Notes: generated from the sequence alone by a model not told the origin. A stretch of 18,765 nucleotides of DNA from Pseudomonadota bacterium (GCA_023388335.1 JAEWGL010000150.1:1-18765); one strand, 5' to 3'. Positions 1 through 8,936 are shown, numbered from the stretch's first letter. A program made the numbers and translations.

Positions 1-1461
1 GCCCTGGGCCGCTCGCGCGCCGACTGGCTGATCGGCATGAACATGAGCCGGCTGTTTACCCTGCTCGGCCGCCAGTCCGGCTACCGTGGGGTGCTGCCGG
101 TGGGCCGGGTGCAGACTCCGACGTTGCGCCTGGTGGTCGACCGCGATCGCAGCATCACCGACTTCGTGCCGGTACCCTTCTGGACCATCGAGGTACAGCT
201 CGAGCATGCTGGCACCGCGTTCAATGCCCAGTGGCGCGCCCCCGAAGATGCCTGCGACGACCAGGGCCGCTGCCTGAACCAGGGCCTGGCGCAGCAGGCC
301 GCCGCCGCTATCGGCGCTGCCGGCAGCGCGCGGGTGCTCAAGGTGGTTACCGAACGCGTGCGCGAAGCCGCGCCCTTGCCGTTCGACCTGGGTACCTTGC
401 AGGAGCTGTGCTCGAAAAAGCTCGGTCTCGGCGCCCAGGAAACCCTCGACATCGCCCAGGCCCTGTACGAGACCCACAAGCTGATCACCTACCCGCGCAG
501 CGACTGCGGCTACCTGCCACTGAGCCAGCATGGCGAAGCGCCGGCCATTCTTGCCGCGCTGCAGCGTGCCGACGCCAGCCTGGCGCCGTTGCAGCCATTC
601 CTCGAGCCGCAGCGCCGCTCACGGGCCTGGAACGATGCCAAGGTCAGCGCCCACCACGGTATCATCCCCACCGCTGCCGCCAGCGACCCTTCGCGCCTGC
701 CGGCCAAGTACAAGGCGGTGTACAGCCTGATCCGCGCGCGCTACCTGGCGCAGTTTCTGCCCAACCACGAGTATGACCGCACCCAGGCCGAATTCGACTG
801 CGCCGGGCAGGCCCTGCGCGCCGTCGGCAAGCAGATCGTCGAGACGGGCTGGCGCCGCGCCCTGCCCGAGGCACTTACCCCAGGCAAAGGCCGCGAAGCC
901 CCCCCCGCCCAAGTGCTGCCGGCGCTGCGCCAGGGTCAGGACTGCGCGGTGCTTGGCCAACTGCTCAAGGACCTCTGGACCCAACCGCCCAAGCCGTTTA
1001 CCGAAGGCGACCTGATCAAGGCCATGAAGAACGTCGCCAAGCTGGTGGATGACCCCCGGCTCAAGCAGAAGCTCAAGGACACCACCGGCATCGGCACCGA
1101 GGCGACCCGCGCCGGGATCATTCAGGGGTTGCTCGATCGCGGCTACCTGGTCAAGCAGGGCAAGGCCCTGTGCGCTACCCCCGCGGCCTTCAGCCTGATC
1201 GACGCCGTCCCCCGCGCCATCGCCGACCCCGGCACCACGGCGATCTGGGAGCAGGCGCTGGACATGGTGCAAAGCGGCGAGATGAGCCTGGACGAGTTCG
1301 TGGCCAAGCAATCGGCGTGGATGAGCAAGCAAGTGGAGCGTTGCGTGGGGTTGCAGCTGCGTATCAGCGGGCCGGCGCCGGCGGGGAAAGCTGGGGCGCC
1401 GTGGAAGAAGAAGCGCAAGCCACGGCAAAAGGCGCCGGCGAAATCCTCCAGGCCATCCTGA
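1..1461 (+). CDS. topB: DNA topoisomerase III, 3' part (5' end outside window)
   Basis: Type IA topoisomerase that relaxes negative supercoils and decatenates DNA by a transient 5'-phosphotyrosine break. The reading frame is open from base 1, so the first in-frame ATG (position 37) is internal: the preceding residues SRADWLIGMNMSR match the conserved core of the family. The fragment is 486 codons plus a TGA stop. The Toprim domain, about 160 residues at the N terminus, must lie upstream. The catalytic tyrosine is in the ITYPRSDCGYLP motif (Tyr codon at 490-492). VGRVQTPTL and the later GIGTEATRAGII segment are further hallmark motifs. The protein ends in a lysine/arginine-rich tail (about residues 463-486) and has no tetracysteine zinc motifs, as in TopB rather than TopA. 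No evidence of frameshift. Its upstream neighbours are not visible. Confidence 0.96.
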   Translation, partial: ALGRSRADWLIGMNMSRLFTLLGRQSGYRGVLPVGRVQTPTLRLVVDRDRSITDFVPVPFWTIEVQLEHAGTAFNAQWRAPEDACDDQGRCLNQGLAQQAAAAIGAAGSARVLKVVTERVREAAPLPFDLGTLQELCSKKLGLGAQETLDIAQALYETHKLITYPRSDCGYLPLSQHGEAPAILAALQRADASLAPLQPFLEPQRRSRAWNDAKVSAHHGIIPTAAASDPSRLPAKYKAVYSLIRARYLAQFLPNHEYDRTQAEFDCAGQALRAVGKQIVETGWRRALPEALTPGKGREAPPAQVLPALRQGQDCAVLGQLLKDLWTQPPKPFTEGDLIKAMKNVAKLVDDPRLKQKLKDTTGIGTEATRAGIIQGLLDRGYLVKQGKALCATPAAFSLIDAVPRAIADPGTTAIWEQALDMVQSGEMSLDEFVAKQSAWMSKQVERCVGLQLRISGPAPAGKAGAPWKKKRKPRQKAPAKSSRPS

Positions 1462-1474
1462 CCCCGCCCCTCTT

Positions 1475-1500
1475 CCTGTGGGAGGGCGCCTGCGCCGGGA
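1475..1500 (+). repeat. degenerate REP-like unit
   Basis: Begins with CCTGTGGGAG (1475-1484), followed by a short inverted repeat GGCGC-CT-GCGCC (1485-1496). This is the layout of Pseudomonas REP elements (a conserved end plus a small palindrome). The same 10-mer recurs at 1589-1598 and, inverted, at 1621-1630. The assignment to REP is by resemblance only. Confidence 0.45.
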
Positions 1501-1539
1501 CGCCGCCCCTCTGCTCCTTGGGAGGGGCGGCGGTATCCC
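1497..1539 (+). terminator. strong GC hairpin downstream of topB
   Basis: Perfect 11-bp inverted repeat: CGCCGCCCCTC at 1501-1511 pairs with GAGGGGCGGCG at 1522-1532, with a 10-nt loop. An outer GGGA/TCCC pairing (1497-1500 with 1536-1539) adds 4 bp across a small bulge. It starts 36 nt after the topB stop. No T-run follows, so it may be a Rho-independent-like end, an mRNA 3' stabiliser, or part of the REP cluster. Confidence 0.4.
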
Positions 1540-1588
1540 GGTTCGCTCGCGCTCGTGGGAAAATACTAACTCATTGATTCAGCCGAAC

Positions 1589-1630
1589 CCTGTGGGAGTC
1601 TACTCAGCCCGCTGGGCGATCTCCCACAGG
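1589..1630 (+). repeat. REP-like inverted pair
   Basis: Perfect 10-bp arms CCTGTGGGAG (1589-1598) and CTCCCACAGG (1621-1630) flank an inner GCCC-GCT-GGGC palindrome, so the whole unit can fold as one long interrupted hairpin. It sits between topB and the TSUP gene. Such convergent REP pairs (BIMEs) in Pseudomonas often mark transcript ends or bind DNA gyrase; that function is not shown here. Confidence 0.5.
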
Positions 1631-1738
1631 AAGGGACGGGACGGCGACGTTAGTAGCAACCCTGGCAACTCTTCCCGTCGGCGTTTAACATGCCAAGCCT
1701 TCTGCGCAGCCCCTCTGCGCCCTGCCGCGATCCTGACA

Positions 1739-2518
1739 ATGCCTTTCGAACTCAGTGTTGACCCGCTAACCCTGCTCATCCTCGCCGCCGTGGCGTTCGT
1801 CGCCGGTTTCATCGATGCCATCGCCGGCGGTGGTGGCCTGCTCACCACGCCTGCCTTGCTCACCGCGGGCATGCCGCCGCACCTGGTACTGGGCACCAAC
1901 AAGCTCAGCTCCACCTTCGGTTCGGCCACCGCCGGCTTCACCTACTATCGACGCAAGCTGTTCCACCCAGCGCAATGGCGCCCTGCCCTGTTCGGTACCT
2001 TGGCCGGCGCGCTGATCGGCGCGGTGGTCGCCCATTACCTGCCGGCCGAATGGCTGAACAAGATGCTGCCAGTGGTGGTGTTCGCCTGTGGCCTCTACCT
2101 GTTGTTCGGCGGCACGCCAAAGGCACCGCTGGACGCCGACGCGCCAATCAAGAAGACCTGGCAGCTGCCACAAGGCTTCACCCTGGGCTTCTACGACGGC
2201 GTCGCCGGCCCTGGCACCGGGGCGTTCTGGACCGTCAGCACGCTGCTGCTCTACCCCATCGACCTGGTCCGCGCCAGCGGCGTGGCGCGCAGCATGAACT
2301 TCGTCAGCAATGCCGCGGCGCTCTCGGTGTTCATCTTCTCCGGCCAGGTGGACTGGCTGGTGGGCCTGTCCATGGGCTCGGCCTTGATGGTCGGGGCCTT
2401 CTTTGGCGCGCGCACGGCGATCAGCGGCGGCAGCAAGTTCATCCGCCCGGTGTTCATCGCCGTGGTACTGGCACTGACCGTACGCCTAGTGTGGCAGCAC
2501 TGGTTCGGCCAGGCCTAG
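1739..2518 (+). CDS. yfcA: TSUP (TauE/SafE, YfcA-like) membrane transporter
   Basis: Polytopic inner-membrane protein of 259 residues in the TSUP family (PF01925), whose characterised members export sulfite, sulfoacetate or related organosulfur anions. Two internal repeats each carry the family signature: GFIDAIAGGGGLLTTPAL at about residues 23-40 and GFYDGVAGPGTGAFW at 150-164. Both are followed by helices with a GTNKL- or ARSMN-type motif. About seven to eight hydrophobic segments are visible and the protein resembles E. coli YfcA in length and order. I chose the ATG at 1739 because the upstream in-frame extension to a GTG at 1478 runs through REP-like hairpins and has no membrane-protein character. 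No convincing Shine-Dalgarno precedes 1739, which leaves some doubt. The 3' end overlaps the convergent nudC by 33 bp. The substrate cannot be read from sequence. Confidence 0.88.
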   Translation: MPFELSVDPLTLLILAAVAFVAGFIDAIAGGGGLLTTPALLTAGMPPHLVLGTNKLSSTFGSATAGFTYYRRKLFHPAQWRPALFGTLAGALIGAVVAHYLPAEWLNKMLPVVVFACGLYLLFGGTPKAPLDADAPIKKTWQLPQGFTLGFYDGVAGPGTGAFWTVSTLLLYPIDLVRASGVARSMNFVSNAAALSVFIFSGQVDWLVGLSMGSALMVGAFFGARTAISGGSKFIRPVFIAVVLALTVRLVWQHWFGQA

Positions 2519-3316
2519 ACGACGGGCCACGTACAGGTCGATCAGGTACCGGGCGATGGAACGCCCGGCCGGCAACGGCGGCAATGCGTGGACGCTGAAC
2601 CACTGGGCGTCCTCGATTTCGTCCGGCTGCATGACGATCTCGCCACCGGCATATTCGGCATGGAAACCCAGCATCATCGAATGGGGGAATGGCCAGCACT
2701 GGCTGCCGACGTACTGGATGTTCTTCACTTCGACCGCTACCTCCTCGCGCACTTCCCTCACCAGGCAGTCCTCGGCCGACTCCCCCGGCTCGGCAAACCC
2801 GGCCAGGGTACTGTAGACGCCGCTGACGAAGCGCGGCGAACGGGCCAGCAGGATGTCATCGCCGCGGGTCACCAGCACGATCATGCTGGGCGAGATGCGC
2901 GGGTAATGGCGCAGGTCGCAGGCCTGGCAGTACATGGCCCGCTCCCAGTGGATCTGGCGCATGGCCTGGCCGCAGCTGCCGCAGAAACGGTGCTCGCGGG
3001 CCCAGGTGCCGATCTGCGCGGCGTAGCCGAGGAGGGTATAGGTCAGAAAATCCCCTTCCAGCATGAACGCGCGCAGGCCGCGCCAGCTGCAACCGGCCAC
3101 CGCTTGCGGCGCACGCAGTTCGAGGAGAAACACCGGCTGGCCGTCCAGGTGGCCGATGCCGTGCTCGCACAGAACGTCCAGGTCCTGGCGCTTGAGCCAG
3201 TCACGCGGGAACAATGCGCCGTTGTCATCCACCAGGAACCCCTCGGCGCTACGGGCCACGGCCCAGCCTCCGGAGATTTGCGGGTCCAGTACTGCGGTGC
3301 TCCAGCGTGCTGACAT
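2486..3316 (-). CDS. nudC: NADH pyrophosphatase (NAD-capped RNA hydrolase)
   Basis: Nudix hydrolase of 276 residues that splits NAD(H) into NMN(H) and AMP; E. coli NudC also removes the NAD cap from RNA 5' ends. A zinc ribbon is visible as C112-x2-C115 and C130-x2-C133. The Nudix box runs from G173 (E179, R187-E188, E191-E192), and the NADH-specific motif reads SQCWPFPHS at 205-213. Two positions differ from textbook consensus: the box has Ala194 where Gly is usual, and the SQPW motif has Cys207 for Pro. The metal-binding glutamates are intact, so activity is expected. The ATG at 3316 has AAGGAA upstream on the minus strand. The gene starts 34 nt after the crotonase stop, so the two are probably co-transcribed, and its 3' end runs 33 bp into the TSUP gene. 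Confidence 0.94.
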   Translation of the reverse strand: MSARWSTAVLDPQISGGWAVARSAEGFLVDDNGALFPRDWLKRQDLDVLCEHGIGHLDGQPVFLLELRAPQAVAGCSWRGLRAFMLEGDFLTYTLLGYAAQIGTWAREHRFCGSCGQAMRQIHWERAMYCQACDLRHYPRISPSMIVLVTRGDDILLARSPRFVSGVYSTLAGFAEPGESAEDCLVREVREEVAVEVKNIQYVGSQCWPFPHSMMLGFHAEYAGGEIVMQPDEIEDAQWFSVHALPPLPAGRSIARYLIDLYVARRLGLAEPVLPH

Positions 3317-3350
3317 GATCGGGTTCCTTGGCGCGTCCCGCCGCTGTCGG

Positions 3351-4163
3351 TCAGTCGGCGAACTCGGGTTTCTGTTTGCTCATATGGGCCGCCATGGCGA
3401 CCCGCAAGTCATTGGACTGCAGCATGGCAGCGTTCCAGGTGGCGATGTACTCCAGGCCATCGTCGATGCGATGGTCGCGCATGTAGCTGAGCATCTCCTT
3501 GGTGCCGGCCACGGCAATGGGTGATTTTCCCGCAATTTCGGCTGCGATGGCAAAAACCCCGTCGAGCAGCGCCGCCTGGTCGCCGAAGATCCGGTTGACC
3601 AAGCCAATGCGCTGCGCCTCTTGGGCGAGGACGGTACGTCCGGTATACGCCAGTTCCCGCAACATGCCGTCGCCGATGATCCGCGGCAGTCGCTGCAGGG
3701 TGCCGACGTCGGCGGCCATGCCCATGTCGATCTCCTTGATCGAGAACTGTGCATCTTCACTGCAGTAACGCATGTCGCAGGCCGAGACCAGGTCGATGGC
3801 GCCGCCGATGCAATAGCCCTGGATCGCCGCGAGCACCGGCTTGCGGCACTGGTCGACGGCATTGAAGGATGCCTGCATGCGCAGGATGGTACGGCGCAGC
3901 AAGCGTGCGTTGCGCCCCACATCCTTGCCCAGCTGGTTGGCCACCGAGGCCAGCAGCATCAGGTCGATGCCAGAGGAAAAGTGCTTGCCCGCGCCACTGA
4001 GGACTACCACGCGCACCGCGTCGGTGTCGTCGATCCACTGGAAGACCGAGATGATCTCCTCCCAGAACGCTGCGTTCATCGCATTGATTTTTTCCGGGCG
4101 GTTGATCTGGACGTGGGCGATATTATCGGTCAGTTCAACCTTGAACGCGCTGTATTCGGTCAC
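3351..4163 (-). CDS. crotonase, delta(3,5)-delta(2,4)-dienoyl-CoA isomerase type
   Basis: Enoyl-CoA hydratase/isomerase-fold protein (PF00378) of 270 residues. It carries the acidic residues of mammalian ECH1 dienoyl-CoA isomerase: D124 (GGAIDL), E144 (KEID) and D152 (AADVGTLQRLP), with the same spacings of 20 and 8 residues as rat D176/E196/D204. The oxyanion-hole region is SSGIDLML near 63-70, with CIGGAIDL near 118-125. A role in beta-oxidation of unsaturated fatty acids with odd-position double bonds is therefore likely. I chose the GTG start at 4163 because AGGAG lies 7 nt upstream; an ATG at 4193 would add 10 residues but would place that AGGAG inside the gene. A CTATAGT element at 4208-4202 on the minus strand could be its -10 box. 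nudC follows after 34 nt. Most databases would call it simply enoyl-CoA hydratase. Confidence 0.88.
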   Translation of the reverse strand: MTEYSAFKVELTDNIAHVQINRPEKINAMNAAFWEEIISVFQWIDDTDAVRVVVLSGAGKHFSSGIDLMLLASVANQLGKDVGRNARLLRRTILRMQASFNAVDQCRKPVLAAIQGYCIGGAIDLVSACDMRYCSEDAQFSIKEIDMGMAADVGTLQRLPRIIGDGMLRELAYTGRTVLAQEAQRIGLVNRIFGDQAALLDGVFAIAAEIAGKSPIAVAGTKEMLSYMRDHRIDDGLEYIATWNAAMLQSNDLRVAMAAHMSKQKPEFAD

Positions 4164-4201
4164 GGCGGCACTCCTGCTAGGGCGATGGGTCACAGCGCCG
4201 G

Positions 4202-4208
4202 ACTATAG
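4202..4208 (-). promoter_or_regulatory. possible -10 element of crotonase-nudC
   Basis: On the minus strand the sequence reads CTATAGT, close to both the sigma-70 (TATAAT) and RpoS (CTATACT) -10 consensus, about 38 nt upstream of the GTG start. I see no good -35 hexamer at 16-18 nt. Confidence 0.3.
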
Positions 4209-4220
4209 CGCACCCTCAAG

Positions 4221-4253
4221 GCCGCGCATGTGCCAAAACCGGGACTGCGCGGC
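4221..4253 (-). terminator. inverted repeat after the GH15 gene
   Basis: Perfect 8-bp arms GCCGCGCA (4221-4228) and TGCGCGGC (4246-4253) with a 17-nt loop, beginning 8 nt after the stop codon of the minus-strand GH15 gene. There is no T-tract, so it may terminate only weakly or act by stabilising the 3' end. It also lies just upstream of the crotonase -10-like element. Confidence 0.35.
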
Positions 4254-4261
4254 TCGCCTGT

Positions 4262-6058
4262 CTAGCCACTCTGCGCCCGGTCGCGCGCCGGACACTGCGC
4301 CCGGTGCAGGTTCAGCGCGGTATTGATGATGCCGATATGGCTGAACGCCTGGGGGAAATTGCCGAGCATGCGCCCGGCCACGGTTGCGTACTGTTCGGCC
4401 AGCAGCCCAACATCATTGCACAGGCCGGCCAGACGCTCGAACAAGGCGTGCGCCTCCTCCTCGCGACCCAGCAACACATAGACATCAGCTAGCCAGAACG
4501 AACAGACCAGGAACACCCCTTCGCCGGGCTCCAGGCCGTCGCAGCCGCTGTCGGTATCGTAGCGCAGGAGCAAGCCGTTGCGCAGCAGACGGTGTTCTAT
4601 CTGGCTAAGGGTGCAGAGAAAACGCGGATCGTCCGCCGGCAGGAAGCCGGTCAGGGCGATATGCAGCAGGCTGGCGTCGGTCTCGGTCGAGCCATAGGCC
4701 TGGACGAAGCAGTTGCCCTGCGGATCCAGGCCCTTCTCGCAGACCTCACGATGGATCTGCTCGGCCACCTGGCGATAATGCAGGGCCTGCTCGCGACCCT
4801 CTTCAGTGGTCTCGGCCAGGCTGGCGGCGCGGTCGAAGGCGACCCAGGCCATGACCTTGGAATGCACGAAATGCTGGCAGCCGCCACGCACCTCCCAGAT
4901 GCCTTCGTCTGGCTCACGCCAGATGCGTTCCAGGTAGGGCATGATCAGTTGCGTAATGGCCGCGCTGCGTGGATGACGGGGCAAGCCACAACGGATCGCC
5001 TGGGTCAGGGCATCGGCCACCTCCCCATAGATGTCCAGTTGGCGTTGCTGCGCGGCGGCGTTGCCAATGCGTACCGGCTGCGATCCTTCGTAACCGGCCA
5101 ACCAAGGCAGTGTACGTTCCGGCAGTTGCCGCTCACCCGCCAGGCCGTACATGATCTGCATCTGCTCCGGGTTGCCGGCCACTGAGCGCATCAGCCATTC
5201 GCGCCAGGCATCGGCCTCCTCGAAGTAGCCCAGGTTCATGAAGGCCAGCAACGTCATGGTCGCATCGCGCAACCAGCAGTAGCGGTAGTCCCAGTTGCGT
5301 TCACCGCCCAGGCGCTCCGGCAGCGAGGTGGTGACCGCGGCGACGATGCCCCCGGTGGGTGCGTAGGTCATGGCCTTGAGGGTGATCAGCGAGCGCTTGA
5401 CCAGGGCCGTCCAGGGCCCGACCTCCGGGCAACGGGCGGTAAAGGCCTGCCACTGCGCCACGGTCTCCTGCAGGGCCTGGTCGGCATCGAGCTGTGGCAA
5501 CTGCGGCAGGTGCGAGGCCTGGTGCAGCAAGGTGAAGACCTGGCGCTCACCGGCGCAGACGCGAAAACGGGCGACGGAGTGGTGGTCACGGGCGTGGGTG
5601 CCGACGCTGCTGCGCAGGATCAGGCGGTCGGGACCCGCCACGGCGGTCAGGGTCAGCGGATCGTGCTTCTCCACCCAGGGTACGCTGCGCCCATAGTCGA
5701 AACGCATCACCAGGTCCATCTCGAAGCATGTTTCACCCGCCAGCCCCTCGACCATGCGCACGACCGCATTGGCCTCGCCCAAAGGCATCCAGTCGGTGAC
5801 CCGCGCGCGGCCTTGGGCGGTGACGTAGGTGGTCTGCAACACCAGGGTGTCCTCCAGGTATTCGCGGCTCACCTGCTCCACCGTGTCACTGGGTGCCAGG
5901 CGCCAGCGGCCGTTTTCCTCGTTGCCCAGCAAGGCGGCGAACACCGCAGGGGCGTCGAAACGTGGCAGGCACAGCCAGTCCAGCGAGCCATCCCGGCTGA
6001 CCAGGGCGGCGCTGCGGCAGTTGCCTAGCAGGGCATAGTCTTCGATCAGCGCAGGCAT
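4262..6058 (-). CDS. glycoside hydrolase family 15 (glucoamylase/trehalase type)
   Basis: Cytoplasmic 598-residue GH15 enzyme; no signal peptide or membrane segment is present. The N-terminal beta-sandwich domain is recognisable (IEDYALLGN, SLDWLCLPRFDAP). The (alpha/alpha)6 catalytic domain starts near residue 215 and includes NWDYRYCWLRDA (255-266). The probable general acid is E389 in DEGIWEVRGG and the general base E513 in EPGEGVF, the two canonical GH15 positions. Family members hydrolyse terminal alpha-glucosidic bonds of glucans; a bacterial subgroup consists of trehalases. Sequence alone does not separate these. Inverting release of glucose is expected either way. The ATG at 6058 has AAGGAG 6-7 nt upstream and is 15 nt from the zwf stop, so this is the third gene of a gnd-zwf-GH15 operon. 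The divergent operon makes trehalose, which makes trehalose or alpha-glucan a natural substrate (inference). Confidence 0.9.
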   Translation of the reverse strand: MPALIEDYALLGNCRSAALVSRDGSLDWLCLPRFDAPAVFAALLGNEENGRWRLAPSDTVEQVSREYLEDTLVLQTTYVTAQGRARVTDWMPLGEANAVVRMVEGLAGETCFEMDLVMRFDYGRSVPWVEKHDPLTLTAVAGPDRLILRSSVGTHARDHHSVARFRVCAGERQVFTLLHQASHLPQLPQLDADQALQETVAQWQAFTARCPEVGPWTALVKRSLITLKAMTYAPTGGIVAAVTTSLPERLGGERNWDYRYCWLRDATMTLLAFMNLGYFEEADAWREWLMRSVAGNPEQMQIMYGLAGERQLPERTLPWLAGYEGSQPVRIGNAAAQQRQLDIYGEVADALTQAIRCGLPRHPRSAAITQLIMPYLERIWREPDEGIWEVRGGCQHFVHSKVMAWVAFDRAASLAETTEEGREQALHYRQVAEQIHREVCEKGLDPQGNCFVQAYGSTETDASLLHIALTGFLPADDPRFLCTLSQIEHRLLRNGLLLRYDTDSGCDGLEPGEGVFLVCSFWLADVYVLLGREEEAHALFERLAGLCNDVGLLAEQYATVAGRMLGNFPQAFSHIGIINTALNLHRAQCPARDRAQSG

Positions 6059-6073
6059 TGGCTCTCCTTGTTG

Positions 6074-7575
<1,502 letters not shown>

Positions 7576-7579
<4 letters not shown>

Positions 7580-8556
7580 TCGCGCTTCTCGACATGGCCA
7601 CCGAAGCCCAGGCGCATGGCCGACAGCAGTTTGTCGCCGTAGGTGCCCTCTTGCTGGCGCGAACGGAAGCGGGCGAACAGGGCGCTGGACAGCACTGGCA
7701 CTGGCACCGCCTGCTCAACGGCGGCGTCGATGGTCCAGCGTCCTTCGCCGCTGTCGGACACCGAGCCGCTGAAATCGGCCAGCTGTGGGTCTGCCACCAG
7801 CGCATCGGCGGTCAGGTCAAGCAGCCAAGACGTCACCACGCTGCCCCGTCGCCAGACCTCAGCGATCTCGGCCACGTCCAGGTCAAAGCGTTGCGCTTCG
7901 GGCAGTCCGTCGCCGCCTTTGCTGCGCAGCAGGTCGAAGCCTTCGGCGTAGGCCTGCATCAGGCCGTACTCGATGCCATTGTGGACCATTTTCACGTAGT
8001 GGCCGGCACCGGGCGGGCCAGCATGGATATAGCCCTGCTCCGCACGCCCAGGATCACCGGTGCGCCCGCGAGTGCGGGGGATGTCACCGACGCCAGGGGC
8101 CAGGGCGGCGAACAGCGGCTCCAGGCGTTGGAACACGGCCTCTTCGCCACCGATCATCATGCAATAGCCGCGCTCCAGGCCCCAGACGCCGCCTGAGGTG
8201 CCGACATCCATATAATGCAGACCCCGCTCGCTCAGCTGCACGGCGCGGCGTACATCGTCCTTGTAGAAGGTATTGCCGCCGTCGATGATCACATCGCCCG
8301 GTTCAAGCAGGTCGGCCAGCTGGGTGATGGTCTGCTCGGTAGGCTCGCCAGCCGGCAGCATCACCCACACAGCCCGCGGCGCCTCCAGCTTCTGGACCAG
8401 CGCCCCAAGGTCATGGGCGCCGGTCGCGCCCTCGCCGATCAAGGTGGTCACGGCCTCGTGGTTGCGGTCATGGACCACGGTACGATGCCCTGCGCGCATC
8501 AGCCGTCTTGCGATATTGCCGCCCATGCGGCCCAGCCCGACGATTCCCAATTGCAT
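7576..8556 (-). CDS. gnd: 6-phosphogluconate dehydrogenase, decarboxylating (short type)
   Basis: Converts 6-phosphogluconate to ribulose-5-phosphate and CO2. At 326 residues it belongs to the short class, well below the ~470 residues of the E. coli enzyme. The Rossmann fingerprint is GLGRMG (7-12). The second beta strand ends in HDRN (29-32); this acidic residue is typical of NAD-preferring enzymes. Substrate and catalytic residues are visible as SGG (121-123), K189 and N193 in KMVHNG. The ATG at 8556 is preceded by GGGAG with 7-nt spacing, and the Rossmann strand starts immediately (MQLGIVGLGRMGG). The open frame continues upstream to 8754, but that stretch has no homology-like features and overlaps the divergent promoter region. 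It overlaps zwf by 4 nt and is the first gene of the operon. P. aeruginosa lacks gnd, so its presence favours the P. putida lineage. Confidence 0.95.
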
Positions 8557-8660
8557 GCCGATGCTCCCTTCAGAAATAGATAACAACGCAGTTCGCGTTT
8601 TCAGATTAGTCCAGCACATCCGCCCTTGGTTCAGCGACGAACGGCGTGACCACCATAAAC

Positions 8661-8672
8661 AAAAAAGTTCCC
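8661..8672 (-). promoter_or_regulatory. possible AlgU-type -35 upstream of gnd
   Basis: The minus strand reads GGGAACTTTTTT here, containing GGAACTT, the typical -35 element of AlgU (sigma-22/RpoE-like) promoters in Pseudomonas. The expected TCtgA -10 is weak: TCACG lies 15 nt downstream. It is about 105 nt from the gnd start codon. Confidence 0.25.
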
Positions 8673-8713
8673 ATGACCGGGAAAAGAATTCAGAATCGCG
8701 GCCGTCCGAGCGA

Positions 8714-8720
8714 CTACGCT
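8714..8720 (+). promoter_or_regulatory. possible RpoS-like -10 of the microprotein gene
   Basis: CTACGCT, one or two changes from the RpoS -10 consensus CTATACT, sits 33 nt before the ATG at 8754. That spacing would give a short normal leader. No good -35 hexamer is present, which is tolerated by RpoS. Confidence 0.25.
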
Positions 8721-8753
8721 TACCAATGTCACAAGCCAATTGCGAGGTGTGCA

Positions 8754-8921
8754 ATGGGAACCCTGATGCCTGCTACCCCTGTCCAGACCCTCTACGTCTC
8801 GGTCCGTCGCGATGAATTGCGCCGCCTCAAAGACGAGCGCGACCAGTTGCAGCAGCAAGTCGCACGCCTGAATCTGTTGCTTGAACAGACACGTCCTGGC
8901 AAAAAAACCGCCGCCCTCTGA
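8754..8921 (+). CDS. 55-residue coiled-coil microprotein, function unknown
   Basis: Short gene starting at ATG 8754, with GAGGT 5 nt upstream; an ATG at 8766 would give 51 residues. Residues 21-43 form a clean amphipathic heptad: L22, L25, (R29), L32, V36, L39, L43 at a/d positions, in a highly charged helix (RRDELRRLKDERDQLQQQ). This is followed by a short basic tail with KK. Before it comes a beta-like stretch, QTLYVSV. The protein is too short for a leucine-zipper transcription factor with a DNA-binding arm. It could be a dimeric adaptor or an assembly factor, but I do not recognise it. It lies alone in the divergent region between gnd and glgA and runs in the glgA direction, 443 nt upstream of it. 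A hairpin follows the stop codon. The Shine-Dalgarno, the heptad and its distinct coding character support a real gene. Confidence 0.65.
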   Translation: MGTLMPATPVQTLYVSVRRDELRRLKDERDQLQQQVARLNLLLEQTRPGKKTAAL

Positions 8922-8936
8922 AATCCGCCACGATAA

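Noticed and set aside
619..1428. 269-residue antisense frame over topB
   Set aside because: Shadow of a well-supported gene.
1478..1738. Upstream GTG extension of the TSUP gene (87 residues)
   Set aside because: Runs through REP-like palindromes and lacks membrane-protein character; the family starts at the ATG at 1739.
8646..8753. Longer 91-residue version of the microprotein
   Set aside because: The first 36 codons have no ribosome-binding site and cover the probable promoter; the start at 8754 has GAGGT at proper spacing.
8557..8754. N-terminal extension of gnd by 66 residues
   Set aside because: The Rossmann strand begins at the ATG at 8556 with a good Shine-Dalgarno; the extension overlaps the divergent promoter and microprotein start.
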